Assembly (NCBI GenBank): GCA_902702965.1
Contig: CACRXP010000848.1
Coordinates: forward strand, 187,772 to 251,771
Direction of reading: 5' to 3'
From: Spirometra erinaceieuropaei
Lineage: Eukaryota > Platyhelminthes > Cestoda > Diphyllobothriidea > Diphyllobothriidae
Length of the DNA: 64,000 nt
Shown here piece by piece: positions 52,901-60,500 of this stretch. Made by a program: the position numbers and the translations under genes. The notes below the pieces were generated by a model. The model ran no database searches and was not told the origin of the DNA. It worked only from the letters and a program-made list of their open reading frames with translations. Numbering within the stretch: position 1 is the first letter of the stretch; each line of letters opens with the position of its first letter.

Positions 52901-54565
52901 AAAGTGGAACCTCTAGCGAAACCGACAAACAGCGTCGTCAGCTGTTGGTCATAACTCAGACTTATGAGCCTTGTTCCGATTGGGACTTGGCATATTGTCA
53001 ACATCCCGTCAGTTAAGCTCATTGAAAACTTTTTTCTACGCCAGTTTCAGCTTTAATGAGACCAGACAAAGGATGGACCTCCAAATATGAGCAGAGCCGC
53101 AGTACCAGGATGTTTAATCAGCACTTCAGGAAAACGAAATGGCTCGCTACTAAATAGAGGGGAAGTGAAGTATGTCATGGAGGAAAATGATTAGAATCTT
53201 CGCATTTGCAACCAGTTCGGCTAAAAAGGGGATATTCCTTTCAGAAAACTGGCCTAACAAAAGGACTCAGACATGACTGGCATCTGCACTGACAGTATTG
53301 GTGAATTAATTACAGTGATGGCAGCTGCAAAAAAGACATATACTAGCTAGAAACAAGCTCCGGCACGCCTGTGAAGCGTGCAGAGATGGCGTTTAGAATT
53401 GCGTACACACTATTCACACTCAACCATTATTACGGCCGACAGCAACCACCTCTACCTGCAAATTAAAATCATGAAAAAAAGCTCTAGGGTGAAAAAACAC
53501 TAATGACCCATATTCTGTTAAGAGATTGACACTAACAGATACCGTTGAAAAGAAACTAAAGTTTGTTGCAAAGTGGAAGAACACTCATCGTTATCAAGCA
53601 CTGGTAAGTGGCAAATAACCAAGAAAAACCGAAGTTGGAAAATGCGCAGATACAGCCTCATACCTGTGGATAGATACAAATTCGTCGTCAATGGCAAAAA
53701 TCAGGGAGTCGTAGCAAAATAAAGAAGAAAGATTTGACGACAAAGGAATTGGCGGACGTTGCGACGCTCCTGTGCTATCCACGAATATTCCAAGCGCCCC
53801 AGGTCCTGAGAGGAGAAATTCAGTCTTCATGTAAGAGAGAGATTTAAATATACTCACCTCTGACACTTGGGTAATAAGTGGTTTTACGTGCTTTTCTGTG
53901 CGTGCAAACAGTTCGTTGATGCGTTTTGTTTTGAAATCCAAGCAAAAGTAATGGGTTGGAGTTGCAAAGACCAGAAAATCAGTTGCACAAAGCTGAGAGT
54001 TAACTAGTATAGGCACTGACGTCTTACCATGGCCGGAGCAAGTGAAGGGAGCTGCACACTAAAGGTAACGTCACATCTTGATCTGGTTATACGATAAATA
54101 TTCAGAGTGCCGGCTTGAAGGCATACGGCCAGCTAACGTCACATCTTGATCTGGTTATACGATAAATATTCAGAGTGCCGGCTTGAAGGCATACGGCCAG
54201 CTATATAATAGAAAGGATAGTGTGGATCATACTTTGCTGAAAGCATCTTTTTCCGTGAAGCAGCCTTGCAGAGAAAAAGAAACGACCGAACTGAGGGAGG
54301 GGAAAACGGTAAACCTCTAAAAAGTATGAACGAAACAGTGATCGCCTACCTCAAGCGTTTCAGCATCAAAGATCTGAAGTTGGTCGCCTGCAAGAATAAC
54401 TACAATGGCGGTAGCACTAGAAGCAGAGAGATCGGCGATCGGGTATTCCTACTAACATGATCCTGAACAGAATGGATTACCGTCACTTTCCGAGAAATTA
54501 TCAGAGAAAAGGAGTAGCAGGTTACATTTTCTTCAGTTTCTTCGAAAACACTTTGTAACAAAAGC
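25633..54565 (-). CDS. TGFBRAP1: TGFBRAP1/Vps3-like CORVET subunit, 15 exons found
   Basis: Hand-assembled spliced gene. Vps3/TGFBRAP1 is the CORVET tether subunit that binds Rab5 on early endosomes; this role is from the family. Exons (5' to 3', high to low): 54565-54453, 54399-54350, 54316-54233, 54132-54028 (or from 54200), 53992-53858, 53824-53664, 50784-50551 or -50499, 49079-48975, 47901-47647, 39582-39338, 37521-37131, 36727-36636, 35372-35249, 31259-31018 and 25944-25633. Apart from the alternatives given, phases agree across every junction except the one with a missing exon, and borders are GT/AG. Order is CNH domain, clathrin-repeat-like helices, then the C-terminal Vps39_2-type Cys/His module. 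The sum is about 880 codons against 860 in human. The first coding exon and one short exon between 31,018 and 25,944 were not found. Introns range from 32 bp to 8.06 kb. Confidence 0.88.
26590..27250 (-). mobile_element. RTE-like LINE fragment in a TGFBRAP1 intron
   Basis: Minus-strand pieces FLLADDYALSINVEVDTQGD (about 27,095-27,040), FGLTINKAIMHQ (about 27,010-26,975) and TTHTSESDQAICCLYASVYN (about 26,850-26,790) match in order the widespread flatworm/fish RT block with FADDCAL, NFGL.IN..KT.VMHQ and a following ISKASQAFGRL..SVWN-like segment. Frameshifts and stops throughout. Confidence 0.7.
27251..31017. other. Intron DNA, no recognised feature
   Basis: Part of the 5-kb last intron region of the TGFBRAP1-like gene. 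Several frames of 60-105 codons exist (27,667-27,984; 28,214-28,546) without motif. One expected short exon of the host gene should lie here or next to it and was not located. Confidence 0.4.
31018..39582 (-). CDS. TGFBRAP1: TGFBRAP1-like gene, helical middle exons (five)
   Basis: Five exons. 39582-39338 reads FVETALFKLCVLLQDYV and CSWQGDLSTALDLWRR, ending CG/gtaagt. 37521-37131 reads ILVKPLSFHGDS to AERYLWHRIFDAGDK, ending AAG/gtcagt. 36727-36636 reads DASRQAILADLQLDLLLKAA, ending AG/gttcag. 35372-35249 reads TRFQETLLSPNELPLERLL to EERIILLCR. 31259-31018 begins LERHEDALKILLCERRDIDA, the family's GEHEKALHILVHEL block, and ends GAT GG/gtaggt. Phases run 0, 2, 0, 2, 0, 2 without error. Exon 36,636 is only 92 bp. 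A 623-bp gap lies in the intron between 36,636 and 35,372 and removes no coding phase. Confidence 0.9.
31640..32150 (-). mobile_element. RTE-like LINE C-terminal fragment in an intron
   Basis: Minus strand reads KCWAARVENEKKLQLFDHRC then LRTILGARYIGFVSRREEA (about 31,925-31,810). This is the C-terminal ETW..R.ED..RL..FDHRCLR.IL block of RTE-type LINEs. Upstream (31,940-32,140) a frame-shifted VRAACLAEL piece matches the preceding helix. Inactive. Confidence 0.72.
32151..33603. other. Intron DNA, no recognised gene
   Basis: A 138-codon plus frame (32,447-32,863) shows no motif. Near 33,040 the sequence TGGTGTAGCGG resembles a Pol III A-box, but a matching B-box is poor. Confidence 0.4.
33604..34290. 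mobile_element. Diverged foldback element copy (one arm plus spacer)
   Basis: From 33,604 the sequence follows the arm of the 4303-6279 element (shared GAAATTCTGAAATGCGTTTTCGA near 33,636-33,658, given here as a position range; preceded by TA-CAG) to about 33,975. Next, 34,020-34,140 matches the spacer (5750-5850) in the reverse orientation, including TAGGATTTTC-type and CAAATTTTAT-type runs on the opposite strand. The second arm is not recognisable beyond about 34,290. It is a second, older member of the family. Confidence 0.6.
34291..35248. other. Intron DNA, nothing recognised
   Basis: AT-rich, with only short frames and no element ends. Confidence 0.5.
35553..36175. other. Assembly gap (623 N)
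   Basis: Run of N inside the intron between exons 36,636-36,727 and 35,249-35,372 of the TGFBRAP1-like gene. Long frames that cross it are artefacts. Confidence 0.99.
37522..39337. other. Intron DNA, nothing recognised
   Basis: Intron between two verified exons. A CCCTAACC/CCATAACCC-like patch at about 38,642-38,670 is weakly telomere-like but too degenerate to call. Confidence 0.5.
39583..40924. other. Intron DNA, degenerate CCCTAAC-rich patch
   Basis: First part of the 8.06-kb intron. Around 40,110-40,240 there are scattered CTAACCC-like runs; no clean repeat unit. Confidence 0.4.
40925..41560 (+). mobile_element. Penelope-like element fragment PLE-c (GIY-YIG end)
   Basis: About 40,950-41,060 reads LGVGIAHRPEATIRRQIM and then KDPPSRQETPGVVYRTWF, matching the PLE linker before the GIY-YIG nuclease. 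After frameshifts come RMAEHA (about 41,120), RFHEAEILARGDNRVSRGLL (about 41,215-41,270) and CNDLPFPYSVLRLRLG (about 41,300), then a 91-codon open tail to 41,546. The same C-terminal block occurs in PLE-b. It lies in sense with the kelch-like gene and antisense to the host intron. Confidence 0.75.
41561..42721. other. Upstream flank of the kelch-like gene
   Basis: No exon or promoter motif is convincing. An in-frame TAG shortly before 42,722 closes the kelch frame upstream, so the ATG is either the start codon or lies just after an unseen splice acceptor. Confidence 0.5.
42722..45697 (+). CDS. Kelch-like protein (BTB-like/BACK/kelch), nested in an intron
   Basis: One uninterrupted 991-codon exon. 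Residues about 55-220 hold a loose, insertion-bearing BTB-like region (VHVNVYKLATQSRTFKTFL at 66-84; AKTYGIDDLHKMCVEYI at 203-219). Residues 220-370 are a BACK domain (SLESCWELW; FQKAIP; LSAYELELLLDSDRLNV; ESDVLWTLQLWI). Residues 475-780 carry about six kelch blades with GG doublets: IFVFGGWENG, IIYIAGGEKK, LYSIGGDNN, IYVCGGYTE, LFVLGGGGE, IVCIGGGGE. A tail of about 210 residues ends in an acidic EDDEEED stretch. Such proteins are usually substrate adaptors of Cullin-3 ubiquitin ligases; that role is inference, since the BTB part is degenerate. The gene lies antisense inside the 39,583-47,646 intron of the TGFBRAP1-like gene. No orthologue name can be given. Confidence 0.93.
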   Translation: METERREIVRPRWQTKHLAGDVNQAPYYGNENRNPGMELPDNLLMGYRMQWALNQPLALVNGRKFVHVNVYKLATQSRTFKTFLREVDKERRNQKTKICAKNRKCTLDHVRTVEPLDPLLVQCTKASDVHDLALAIHFCHIGHCKISAIADIDRPDEVPPRKRRESNQWPSANESGQLLLSTSQIHLTAPMAECTLSSGLRIAKTYGIDDLHKMCVEYISKSLSLESCWELWREVFPRSRLQERNDPQALFQKAIPIDEKAAQLLVNFVRTNFVHILRSEKGSDRNGAPLEGLMNLSAYELELLLDSDRLNVRNESDVLWTLQLWIEGKSKYPQLEVFLQQCVPRLVFKCIRSKQLAMVDVDLLLKLPGMRPSRRQQHVDRTSTPENSVDGLAKSKEDSADMHSACLEMLHQARRKLFRTLRNLRPLAENKGLGQPSDGDNVAEITGGGKDAPGLINSKATDEMTKLAKQNNEQRLPHEAIFVFGGWENGKLCSKVRVLDARMGTWVVHETASKPSCVDSGEEASGIVLPHPLMSFGITSVNNRIIYIAGGEKKSGQATQEVIRYDFQRSGSGHHGWKGCPPMHEIRRDLILVNFQEKALYSIGGDNNRTVLQTVERLALDKKTNSWTEVASMLVPRGAPAGDVLGGQIYVCGGYTESRMEALTNSCEAYNPETNQWTLIQPMAQPRYYANAIAYKNHLFVLGGGGENASRLGSSVMALGYSSTVERYTPEDGIWELMPAISERADFAACMMEGSIVCIGGGGEAFCTADTELWTPWVGNVRPTNAISQDAMPPTPSVRSVWVDDSDDDELSAGELPGTSTDPGPNSSNNASMGTPAWMNTQNEETDLGWRPGVALPAPVWGHRCICMQGVDIILPYIRRKNLRCEPLFEYVAPVRWKIDHQAEKPILVVDYRDLDSGAALLEGAEFNRTFGNLPPQLMPEDDEEEDQGGQGEEEQITVKVDKGQSSESVGIRQTTSEVEEAGQNSSTHDY
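45698..47646. other. 3' flank of kelch-like gene and remaining intron
   Basis: No feature recognised. Frames at 46,357-46,632 and 47,010-47,306 lack motifs. Confidence 0.45.
47647..50784 (-). CDS. TGFBRAP1: TGFBRAP1-like gene, exons joining CNH domain to helical region (three)
   Basis: 50784-50551/50499 opens after an actatttcag acceptor with STKNQEQLQTLVVKN and reads on through LDGKRLFLAPRQAV to IYTVRSETWDMVARRLI and VQRQYRRLLDL. This is the CNH end and the first helices (human VYVLVPLPLEKQI and MYRRIL). The donor is ambiguous: CT/gtgtgc at 50,551 paired with an acceptor two bases lower in the next exon, or GCT/gtactg at 50,499. 49079-48975 reads VFTLMGFYFFEIGRLQEA and ends GAG/gtaagc. 47901-47647 reads LLYRYVDLLPRGYTFTPSDD to YRIFLLDFLLEHRRS, ending CTG/gtaatt. 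Matches family blocks AGFIQFAQLQFLEA and LISLYPFLLPTSSSF. Confidence 0.88.
47902..48354. other. Intron DNA
   Basis: Nothing recognised apart from an A-box-like TGGTAGAGTGG at about 48,240. Confidence 0.4.
48355..48650. repeat. Short inverted-repeat element (possible MITE)
   Basis: Arms at 48,357-48,391 and about 48,612-48,648 share CATTTCTGG and GTCGTCAGC at the same spacing in inverted orientation, roughly 34 nt at about 75 percent identity, enclosing about 220 bp. No target duplication could be fixed. It lies in a TGFBRAP1 intron. Confidence 0.5.
49080..50498. other. Intron DNA, nothing recognised
   Basis: Contains a G-rich tract (49,888-49,908) and GC-rich sequence at 49,700-50,050 that could be old repeat. 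No motif. Confidence 0.4.
50785..53663. other. Intron DNA, nothing certain
   Basis: A minus frame at 52,325-52,507 is open for 60 codons and hydrophobic at the start. It does not fit the phase or sequence of the host gene. Confidence 0.45.
53664..54565 (-). CDS. TGFBRAP1: TGFBRAP1-like gene, CNH-domain exons (six) with tiny introns
   Basis: 54565-54453 reads LLLQSVFEETEENV and RKVTVIHSVQDHV. 54399-54350 reads ILAGDQLQIFDAETLE. 54316-54233 reads RFTVFPSLSSVVSFSLQG. 54132-54028 reads LAVCLQAGTLNIYRITRS. 53992-53858 reads LCATDFLVFATPTHYFCLDF. 53824-53664 reads TEFLLSGPGALGIFVDSTG and DDEFVSIH. The last matches the diagnostic family block EFLLAGPGGLGMF...SQRAPV...ALDDEF. Introns are 53, 33, 32 (or 100), 35 and 33 nt. 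The human order of beta strands is kept. The first coding exon, with the initiator Met and about 50 residues, lies upstream and was not found. Confidence 0.9.
54066..54201. repeat. 68-bp tandem duplication across a splice acceptor and CNH exon
   Basis: Two copies, 54,066-54,133 and 54,134-54,201, appear identical. Each carries the acceptor G and the first 67 coding bases of one exon. Using the outer acceptor (32-nt intron, pyrimidine tract) reads both copies and shifts the frame to a stop. Using the inner AG created at the junction restores the exact 105-bp in-frame exon. Confidence 0.95.
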
Positions 54566-55780
54566 CTTGGATTAAAAGAACAACAAGTTTAAATAAATGC
54601 CAGGAAGGAGGCGAAGATTATGACGTAAGTCACAACCCAAACCTTAAAATTCGTTTGAAATGAAATGGTGCTGATGTGCCGCAGCAGCAGCGTGCACACT
54701 ACTAGCACGGTTGCATAATTCTCATTGGGGGCAACGTAGCTTAACAGAGGTTGAACCATAATCTGCTCGCTCTCTACCTTAATATTCTGTGTTAGCTGCC
54801 ACTTTGATTGCAGTTAGGCTTCGGTGTGCGTTCTCATCTCCTGCTTCTCAGCTCGTAGCGCTGCCCATTGCTCGTTGCCATCCAGCGGGGACGGGTTGTC
54901 GTTTATGATTCATAAAGTCTGAGTCAGTTGTTTGCGCTATTATAATTGAACAATGGACGCTTGAGGTCGTCATGGTCTCGTAGATCAAGTTTATCAGGAA
55001 CGAGGTCTACCACTTAAGCAGAAGCTTTAGTTTCCCGCATCACTAAAGCTCATCTGCCTTGTACGGTCATGTCCTTTTGGATAGTAGACGCTTATCGCAT
55101 TCCGTCTAGTGTACTGACGCTCTCAGACGGTTATATATGCGGGTGACGCTACTGCAGACGCCGCTCTAGGTGGATCGATTACTCGTTCCAGGGTACACCG
55201 ACTAGTGAAGATGAGGTACGTGTACAGTACCACTAACAGTATTGTCAAATTAGATAGTTACGCTAATAACCGAGATGCAGACGGTCAATTAACTGGTGAC
55301 TTGTACTGAAATAAGGCAAATGGAGGCAAGACCTTTCGCAAGTCCCCGATTTCCTCATCCTTGCCCCGTAAATCACGCACGTTGCCCCGATGGTCCAAAG
55401 TCTATCAAGAAACTGTGCTAGAGTGGCCCGATCACTAATGTCTGAATTTCTGATGAGCACTCTAGGATTCAAGGTCAATTGGCGTGTGACTAATACCAGC
55501 ACGGAAGCTCGCAGAATGGTTCAGTACAATATACGAGTTCGGGCATGGGGATTCGGGACTCCCGGTTCGGTGCAATATGGCATTCTAAAAAACCATAGGA
55601 AATATTTCGCACCTACGTATACGTTGTAGGGCACACCTTTAGATGAAACGTAAACATAGACTAGCCATCGGCTTTTAAGGCGACGTTTCTTAAATGCAGT
55701 GCGGGCCAGCGTTGTGTCGAAAATCTTTCATCAGACGAACTGTATACGGGCAATATATGCATGTACATATAATAGGTCTG
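54566..55780. other. 5' flank of the TGFBRAP1-like gene; first exon unresolved
   Basis: The missing N-terminal exon should end in phase 2 somewhere upstream of 54,566. A minus ATG near 54,760 opens a frame but does not resemble the family. No promoter signal is clear. Confidence 0.4.
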
Positions 55781-55893
55781 AATTTTAGGCGTAAAGTAAA
55801 TTTACTGCATGCACGTGCACAGCCCCCAACGACCAAGTTGGTCTTTGCGAGCTGTGCACGTGCATGCAGTAAATTTACTTTACACCTAAAATT
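55781..55893. repeat. Long hairpin: 43-nt inverted repeat, 27-nt loop
   Basis: Arms 55,781-55,823 and 55,851-55,893 are complementary at 42 of 43 positions. The arm includes GCATGCACGTGC, itself palindromic in part. The two overlapping mirror-image frames here are caused by the symmetry and are not genes. Confidence 0.95.
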
Positions 55894-55898
55894 TGTAA

Positions 55899-55922
55899 GG
55901 TTTGTAAGGATCCTTACAAACC
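55899..55922. repeat. 24-nt perfect palindrome
   Basis: Centred on GGATCC with arms GGTTTGTAA/TTACAAACC. It starts six bases after the hairpin and is followed by another GTGCACATGCAC-like run, so the block 55,781-55,935 is rich in symmetry. Confidence 0.95.
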
Positions 55923-56385
55923 GTGCACATGCACGCCGGGTATAAGCGCCCGACATATTTTCCCACTTCAGGATTTTTCATGGCAGAGGAATCTACAGAG
56001 TATGCTGTTGCTCTGAGCCTAGATGCGTATATAGGACTCGCTCGAACGAATAAATATGATGGTATTTGTGAAATACAAAGAGGACGCAAAACAAAATTAC
56101 CCCTCTCTGCAACCAATAAACAATAAGTTGTCGAAGGAGGCTAGCCGAGTTATATTGAAAGCAGCGTTCCGTTCACTTTTTATGCCAGATTGTGGTGGGA
56201 AAACTGCATAAAATTTGTCAGTCATTTTTAGAACCCATGAGTGGGATTGACTTGCACAGGCAACCGGCGGCCTTTTACAAAAAGTGCGCTAAATTCTGGC
56301 ATTTACTATTGGTTATTAGTGTTGCTCGCTGATTGGTAACATATGTGAAAATAAGTGTTGACAGTGTAGTAGACGGGCCACTCAC

Positions 56386-56499
56386 TTGTCCTGTCTCCCT
56401 TACTGCAATGACCCTTGCGGCTTTTGCTCCTTTGAGGGTCGACTTCGGCTCAGAATCGTACGTAAACTCTGAATTGCATGGATCGTCAGAGTCACTCAT
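56386..56499 (-). other. Candidate first coding exon, unidentified gene
   Basis: Starts at an ATG with an acidic MSDSDDP leader, open for 38 codons, and ends at a consensus CAA/gtgagt donor in phase 0. Composition looks coding-like. No partner exon or family recognised; it does not supply the phase required by the TGFBRAP1-like gene. Confidence 0.3.
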
Positions 56500-57446
56500 T
56501 CTTCAATCAGAAACTCATGCTAATGTGAAAATCAGAAGAAGGAGGACGGTCTGTACACAAGAGATTTATATAGTGCAATAGGGCAAATGAGGACGGGGAG
56601 CGTATAGTCTCAATAAAGATGGGGGTAACGGTGGTCAAAAGGAATTATGGAGCACTTCACTGCTGTGGTTCTGGGGTAGGTGCAATATTCACCTGAGTCG
56701 TCTACTCAACTCTGTTTGAGCCATCCTTCTGGCCTGTGAAGCGAAGAAGAAAAAGGCTCGTCCGAAGCACAGCACCACAACTCGCCGTTTTCGTCTTCTT
56801 TTTTAACTTCCCGCCAACTTCGCCCCTGTCTGCCACTACAAGAGCATTTCACCTAGAGCGACCTGCGAGGACGCCCGCCATGCACCGTCAAAGGAGCAAG
56901 AATACTTCGGAATACCAACATCATACGATATCCAAAGTGGATAATACTTGAAAGTGGAACATTAGTAGTAGCGGCAGTGATGACAACGTTAATATAAGAA
57001 GGGATAAATGTGTGTGAGAAGGAAAACTCAGTCGGGAATAAAAGGACAAGAATGATCGAACGAAGCGATTGCTGTCGTGATTTAATCAGTACGCAATTGA
57101 ATTCGAGCTTATAGAGTCGACTGCTAAGAAGAAATAATAGGGCTATTGGAAATTCACACATACTAGGGCTGTGAGTGGAGGCCTTAGTAACCCCATTAAT
57201 TTATAGTGGCTGGTGTTTATCTGACGCATTTGACGGCAAACATCCCGGGATGTAATACCTGAGAATTGTAATGGGAGAAGAATTCCACAGCTAGCGCATA
57301 TAGCTCTTTTGCGACGATAACCGTTCAGACCTTGTGAAAGTCAAGTGCGATTAACACTGGTTTACAATTATTCATATTCAGCCCTGTGCAGTTGAAAACG
57401 TTAGAGTGAGTCAGCGAAATTTGAAAGCCAAATAAACAGTACTTAC

Positions 57447-57524
57447 CCTGAGAGGGATAAGGACACTCAGTCATGTCGTTTCTGTCAGAGGCTTGGGAGA
57501 GGAGAGATGAGGAGCAGTCTGACA
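57447..57524 (-). other. Candidate internal exon, unidentified gene
   Basis: 78 bp bounded by acceptor atacttcag and a perfect donor CAGG/gtaagt. One frame reads a Ser-rich SDCSSSLLSQASDRN segment. Could be a coding or 5' untranslated exon of a minus-strand gene that also uses 56,386-56,499, but the phases do not prove it. Confidence 0.3.
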
Positions 57525-60500
57525 CTGAAGTATGCTTACGTTCCGTTGCTATAGCGTTAGGAGTTAGGATGCGGAGCTAACATGCTGGACTCATCCTGTC
57601 CCATGGGAGTTTAACGTTTTCCACTAACATTTCCTGCGAGCGTAAGGTTTGGTTGGCTAGCCGTATGGTCATTACCTCTGCGGTCGCAAGTAGCCGCTAG
57701 CGTAGAAACCTTGAGTGCCTCGCCGGACCCGGGCTGTTTGGTTAACGTCCACCAAATATGTCACGGATGCGCTAGGGACAGACTCTTCTATACCTTGATT
57801 AAGCCAGGCAAAATGTTGCCCTCGCATCGGCTTCGACGGACGCCTAGTCGTTCTACGAATATATCCTGCCAATGGAAGCAGGAGGGAGTGTATATGCGCA
57901 TCGAACAAAGTTCAAAGGGCATTTTATCCTTACTTTCAAGGAGAGTCAGCGGAGTGCTTCAGAAAACGAGTCTTTACTCGATTTTTGCATTCAGAAAAGC
58001 TCCCACAAATTTTGGGTGCTGAATCTACTGATCGACTGTACCGTAGCGATGGCGTTTGTGGTCTCTGAACACTATGGCCGGTCTCACCAGCTGTTCCTCG
58101 ACGCCTCTACTTTGACTATCCCCAACTTCATGAAAGGAATTTGACGTCCGATAATCTCCGATACCGTGCAACCTCCCCCCTTCTTGACGGCCGATATTCT
58201 ACCACCGCCGACAGTTTTTTTCTCCTGAGTCCTCCAAACCACAAAAACTATCAAATATATTTTTATGCCTTAAGCTCAGGAGTTTTTTTCACTGCTGGTC
58301 GGATTTGTGTTTAATGGCTTCCCTTGACAATGTCTGTAAACTGGCATCAAATTAAAATTTATTTATTTATTTACTAGGCGGCTAAGGACGTGAGCGAGGG
58401 CAGAAATCAATGACCTTCCGAAAGTTTGCTTGCCTGATCCCCTCGACATGGCAGCGTGGGAAATAGCTCCTTCTTCAGAATCGTCTGTTCGTCTGGTAGC
58501 GGTTTACATTATTCTGTTCATTTTATTATAAGCTTAACAGGAAAGTCATTTGCTGGCAGGGTCTCTTAAACTTCCACCGTATAGCCTTGATTTATAGTGC
58601 TGTTCACGTGTGAGGATGAAAAACCAAAAACGTACGTTCATCGAACTTAACTCCCTCAAAATACATAACCCTATTGCCAGGTGCGTTGTTCGCTAAAATA
58701 AGACATTTCGCTTGCGTTTTTGACGCAGCCACCGTTTCGGAATGCAACCAAACCGCGGCCCACTAAAAATACAATTCCCAGATTCGTTTCCATCGGATTT
58801 TTCGTTATTGAAGCAACGATGACCTACTTAAGAAAGAAATAACAGACTTATATCGGTCATTCCGATTCAATAGATACGTGAACAGCTTTCTTGAAAATTA
58901 TATCTGACGCCAGAGAACCCTATGAAATCTTTGTCCTAATGTAGATACAATGCAGCGGAAATTCTATTTCCCGCTTTACTTGCAAGGAATTTCCGAAAAA
59001 AATCGCTTGAAAATTAAATTGCTTCGACATCTGCATCATCAACAGTCTGGCATCCTCACTGCGCACAGCATTGTGCTGAGTATGACTTTCTTTACCCAAA
59101 GAAAAACAAGGCAATGTCGGTTACCGCATCCTGTACGCAAACTCCTGTTTACGTTGCCCATACAGGTCGACGTCTTGGTACTGGCGTCAACGAAAATGAG
59201 CCAGCTATTCGCCGACGTGAACCTTTGCCTCCCACGTTTGCGCCAGCCCTTGAGTACGGCCACTCCTTCACCTGGGATGTATTTAAGTAATCACGAAGGC
59301 TTATACTAAACAGGCGCGTGAGTTTACGAAACTTGACACTCTTGCACTAGCATTATCAACCTCCCTGTGGGTCTGAACGCTAATAACTAGGGCATGCTTG
59401 TGCGTCTCACTTATTTGCATCCATGCCTTACCAACAGTCGTTAATCTATGCTAGGAAATGTAGTACCTCACTGTCTCATCAGTCCCTCTCCCAGACGTGG
59501 CGAACCACAGATGACAATTCCTGCCGCCACCCCGCATCGACGACCACTAATCCAACCGTCTGCATGCCCACTGAGTCGCCACTTCACCTCTACTCCGACA
59601 AAGGGTACCGTAATAATTCTGCTTTCGCAATCCCAAAACTCAGCGTAATTATGAGTTCGTCCTTATCACACACGAGTTCGATGTTTGCCGCTGTCTGTTC
59701 TGTCGCGTCATCCGCTCAAGCCAGACAATTTTCCTCGCTCCTCTGTTTATTCCGTCTAACCAGAGGGTGGTGTCGCTAACCCGATAATTCATAAGTATAA
59801 TCCGATTTTCCAAAAAGCCTACTCTTTTCTTGAAATATATTTCTTGATTTTCATTGCAATTATCGGTGTCTCCCCACTTTCGATTTGGGGCAACCCCCAA
59901 CTAGACCGTAAGTTTTGACATAGTCAAGTGATTGGCAACTCTGTGACGGAGTTATTTCTGATACTTTCAGTTTCGTCTTAGGTTTCTGCCATGGCTGAAC
60001 TCGCAGCCATCAGTCGCTCTCCATTTGGCCACTGACGCAGTCGACTGGTTAATGTTGGTTTTACTTTGTCTGTGCCGCAGACTACGCATGCACTCCCTTC
60101 CTATCTATTCCAATGATTGACGTCCACTCAGTCCCCATTGATCCCTGCCGCCTCCGACTACGTCTTATGCAACGTTTCCCTGGAGTTCATTAGCCACAGT
60201 CGGTTTCCCACTGGTCAGTGACACGCTAACTTGAAAACGTCCATTGTCTTCTGTTTATGCCACCAGCCATCATACAACAACGCCATCTTTATCTCCCACC
60301 ATCCAACCTATTGACTTCCAGCCGCAAAGTTGAGCCCAGCTGCTAGAAAGCCCTGGGAAACCGTACGGTGCTCTTGGGGCTCATAACCGTTCGTCACGTT
60401 AGCTCCTTCCATAAACGTCTTTCCTAATCGAACGGATTGCACCCAACGTGTTGTAGTTAGCTCTGGAACTTATGTCTTGGTCGTGTATACTTTCCAGGGA

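Noticed and set aside
55690..55956. Mirror-image open frames of 83-88 codons on both strands
   Set aside because: They result from the 43-nt inverted repeat and the palindrome; the same peptide segment appears on both strands.
55981..56124. Plus-strand ATG frame of 47 codons (MAEESTEYAV...)
   Set aside because: No donor, partner exon or family match; length is within chance expectation.
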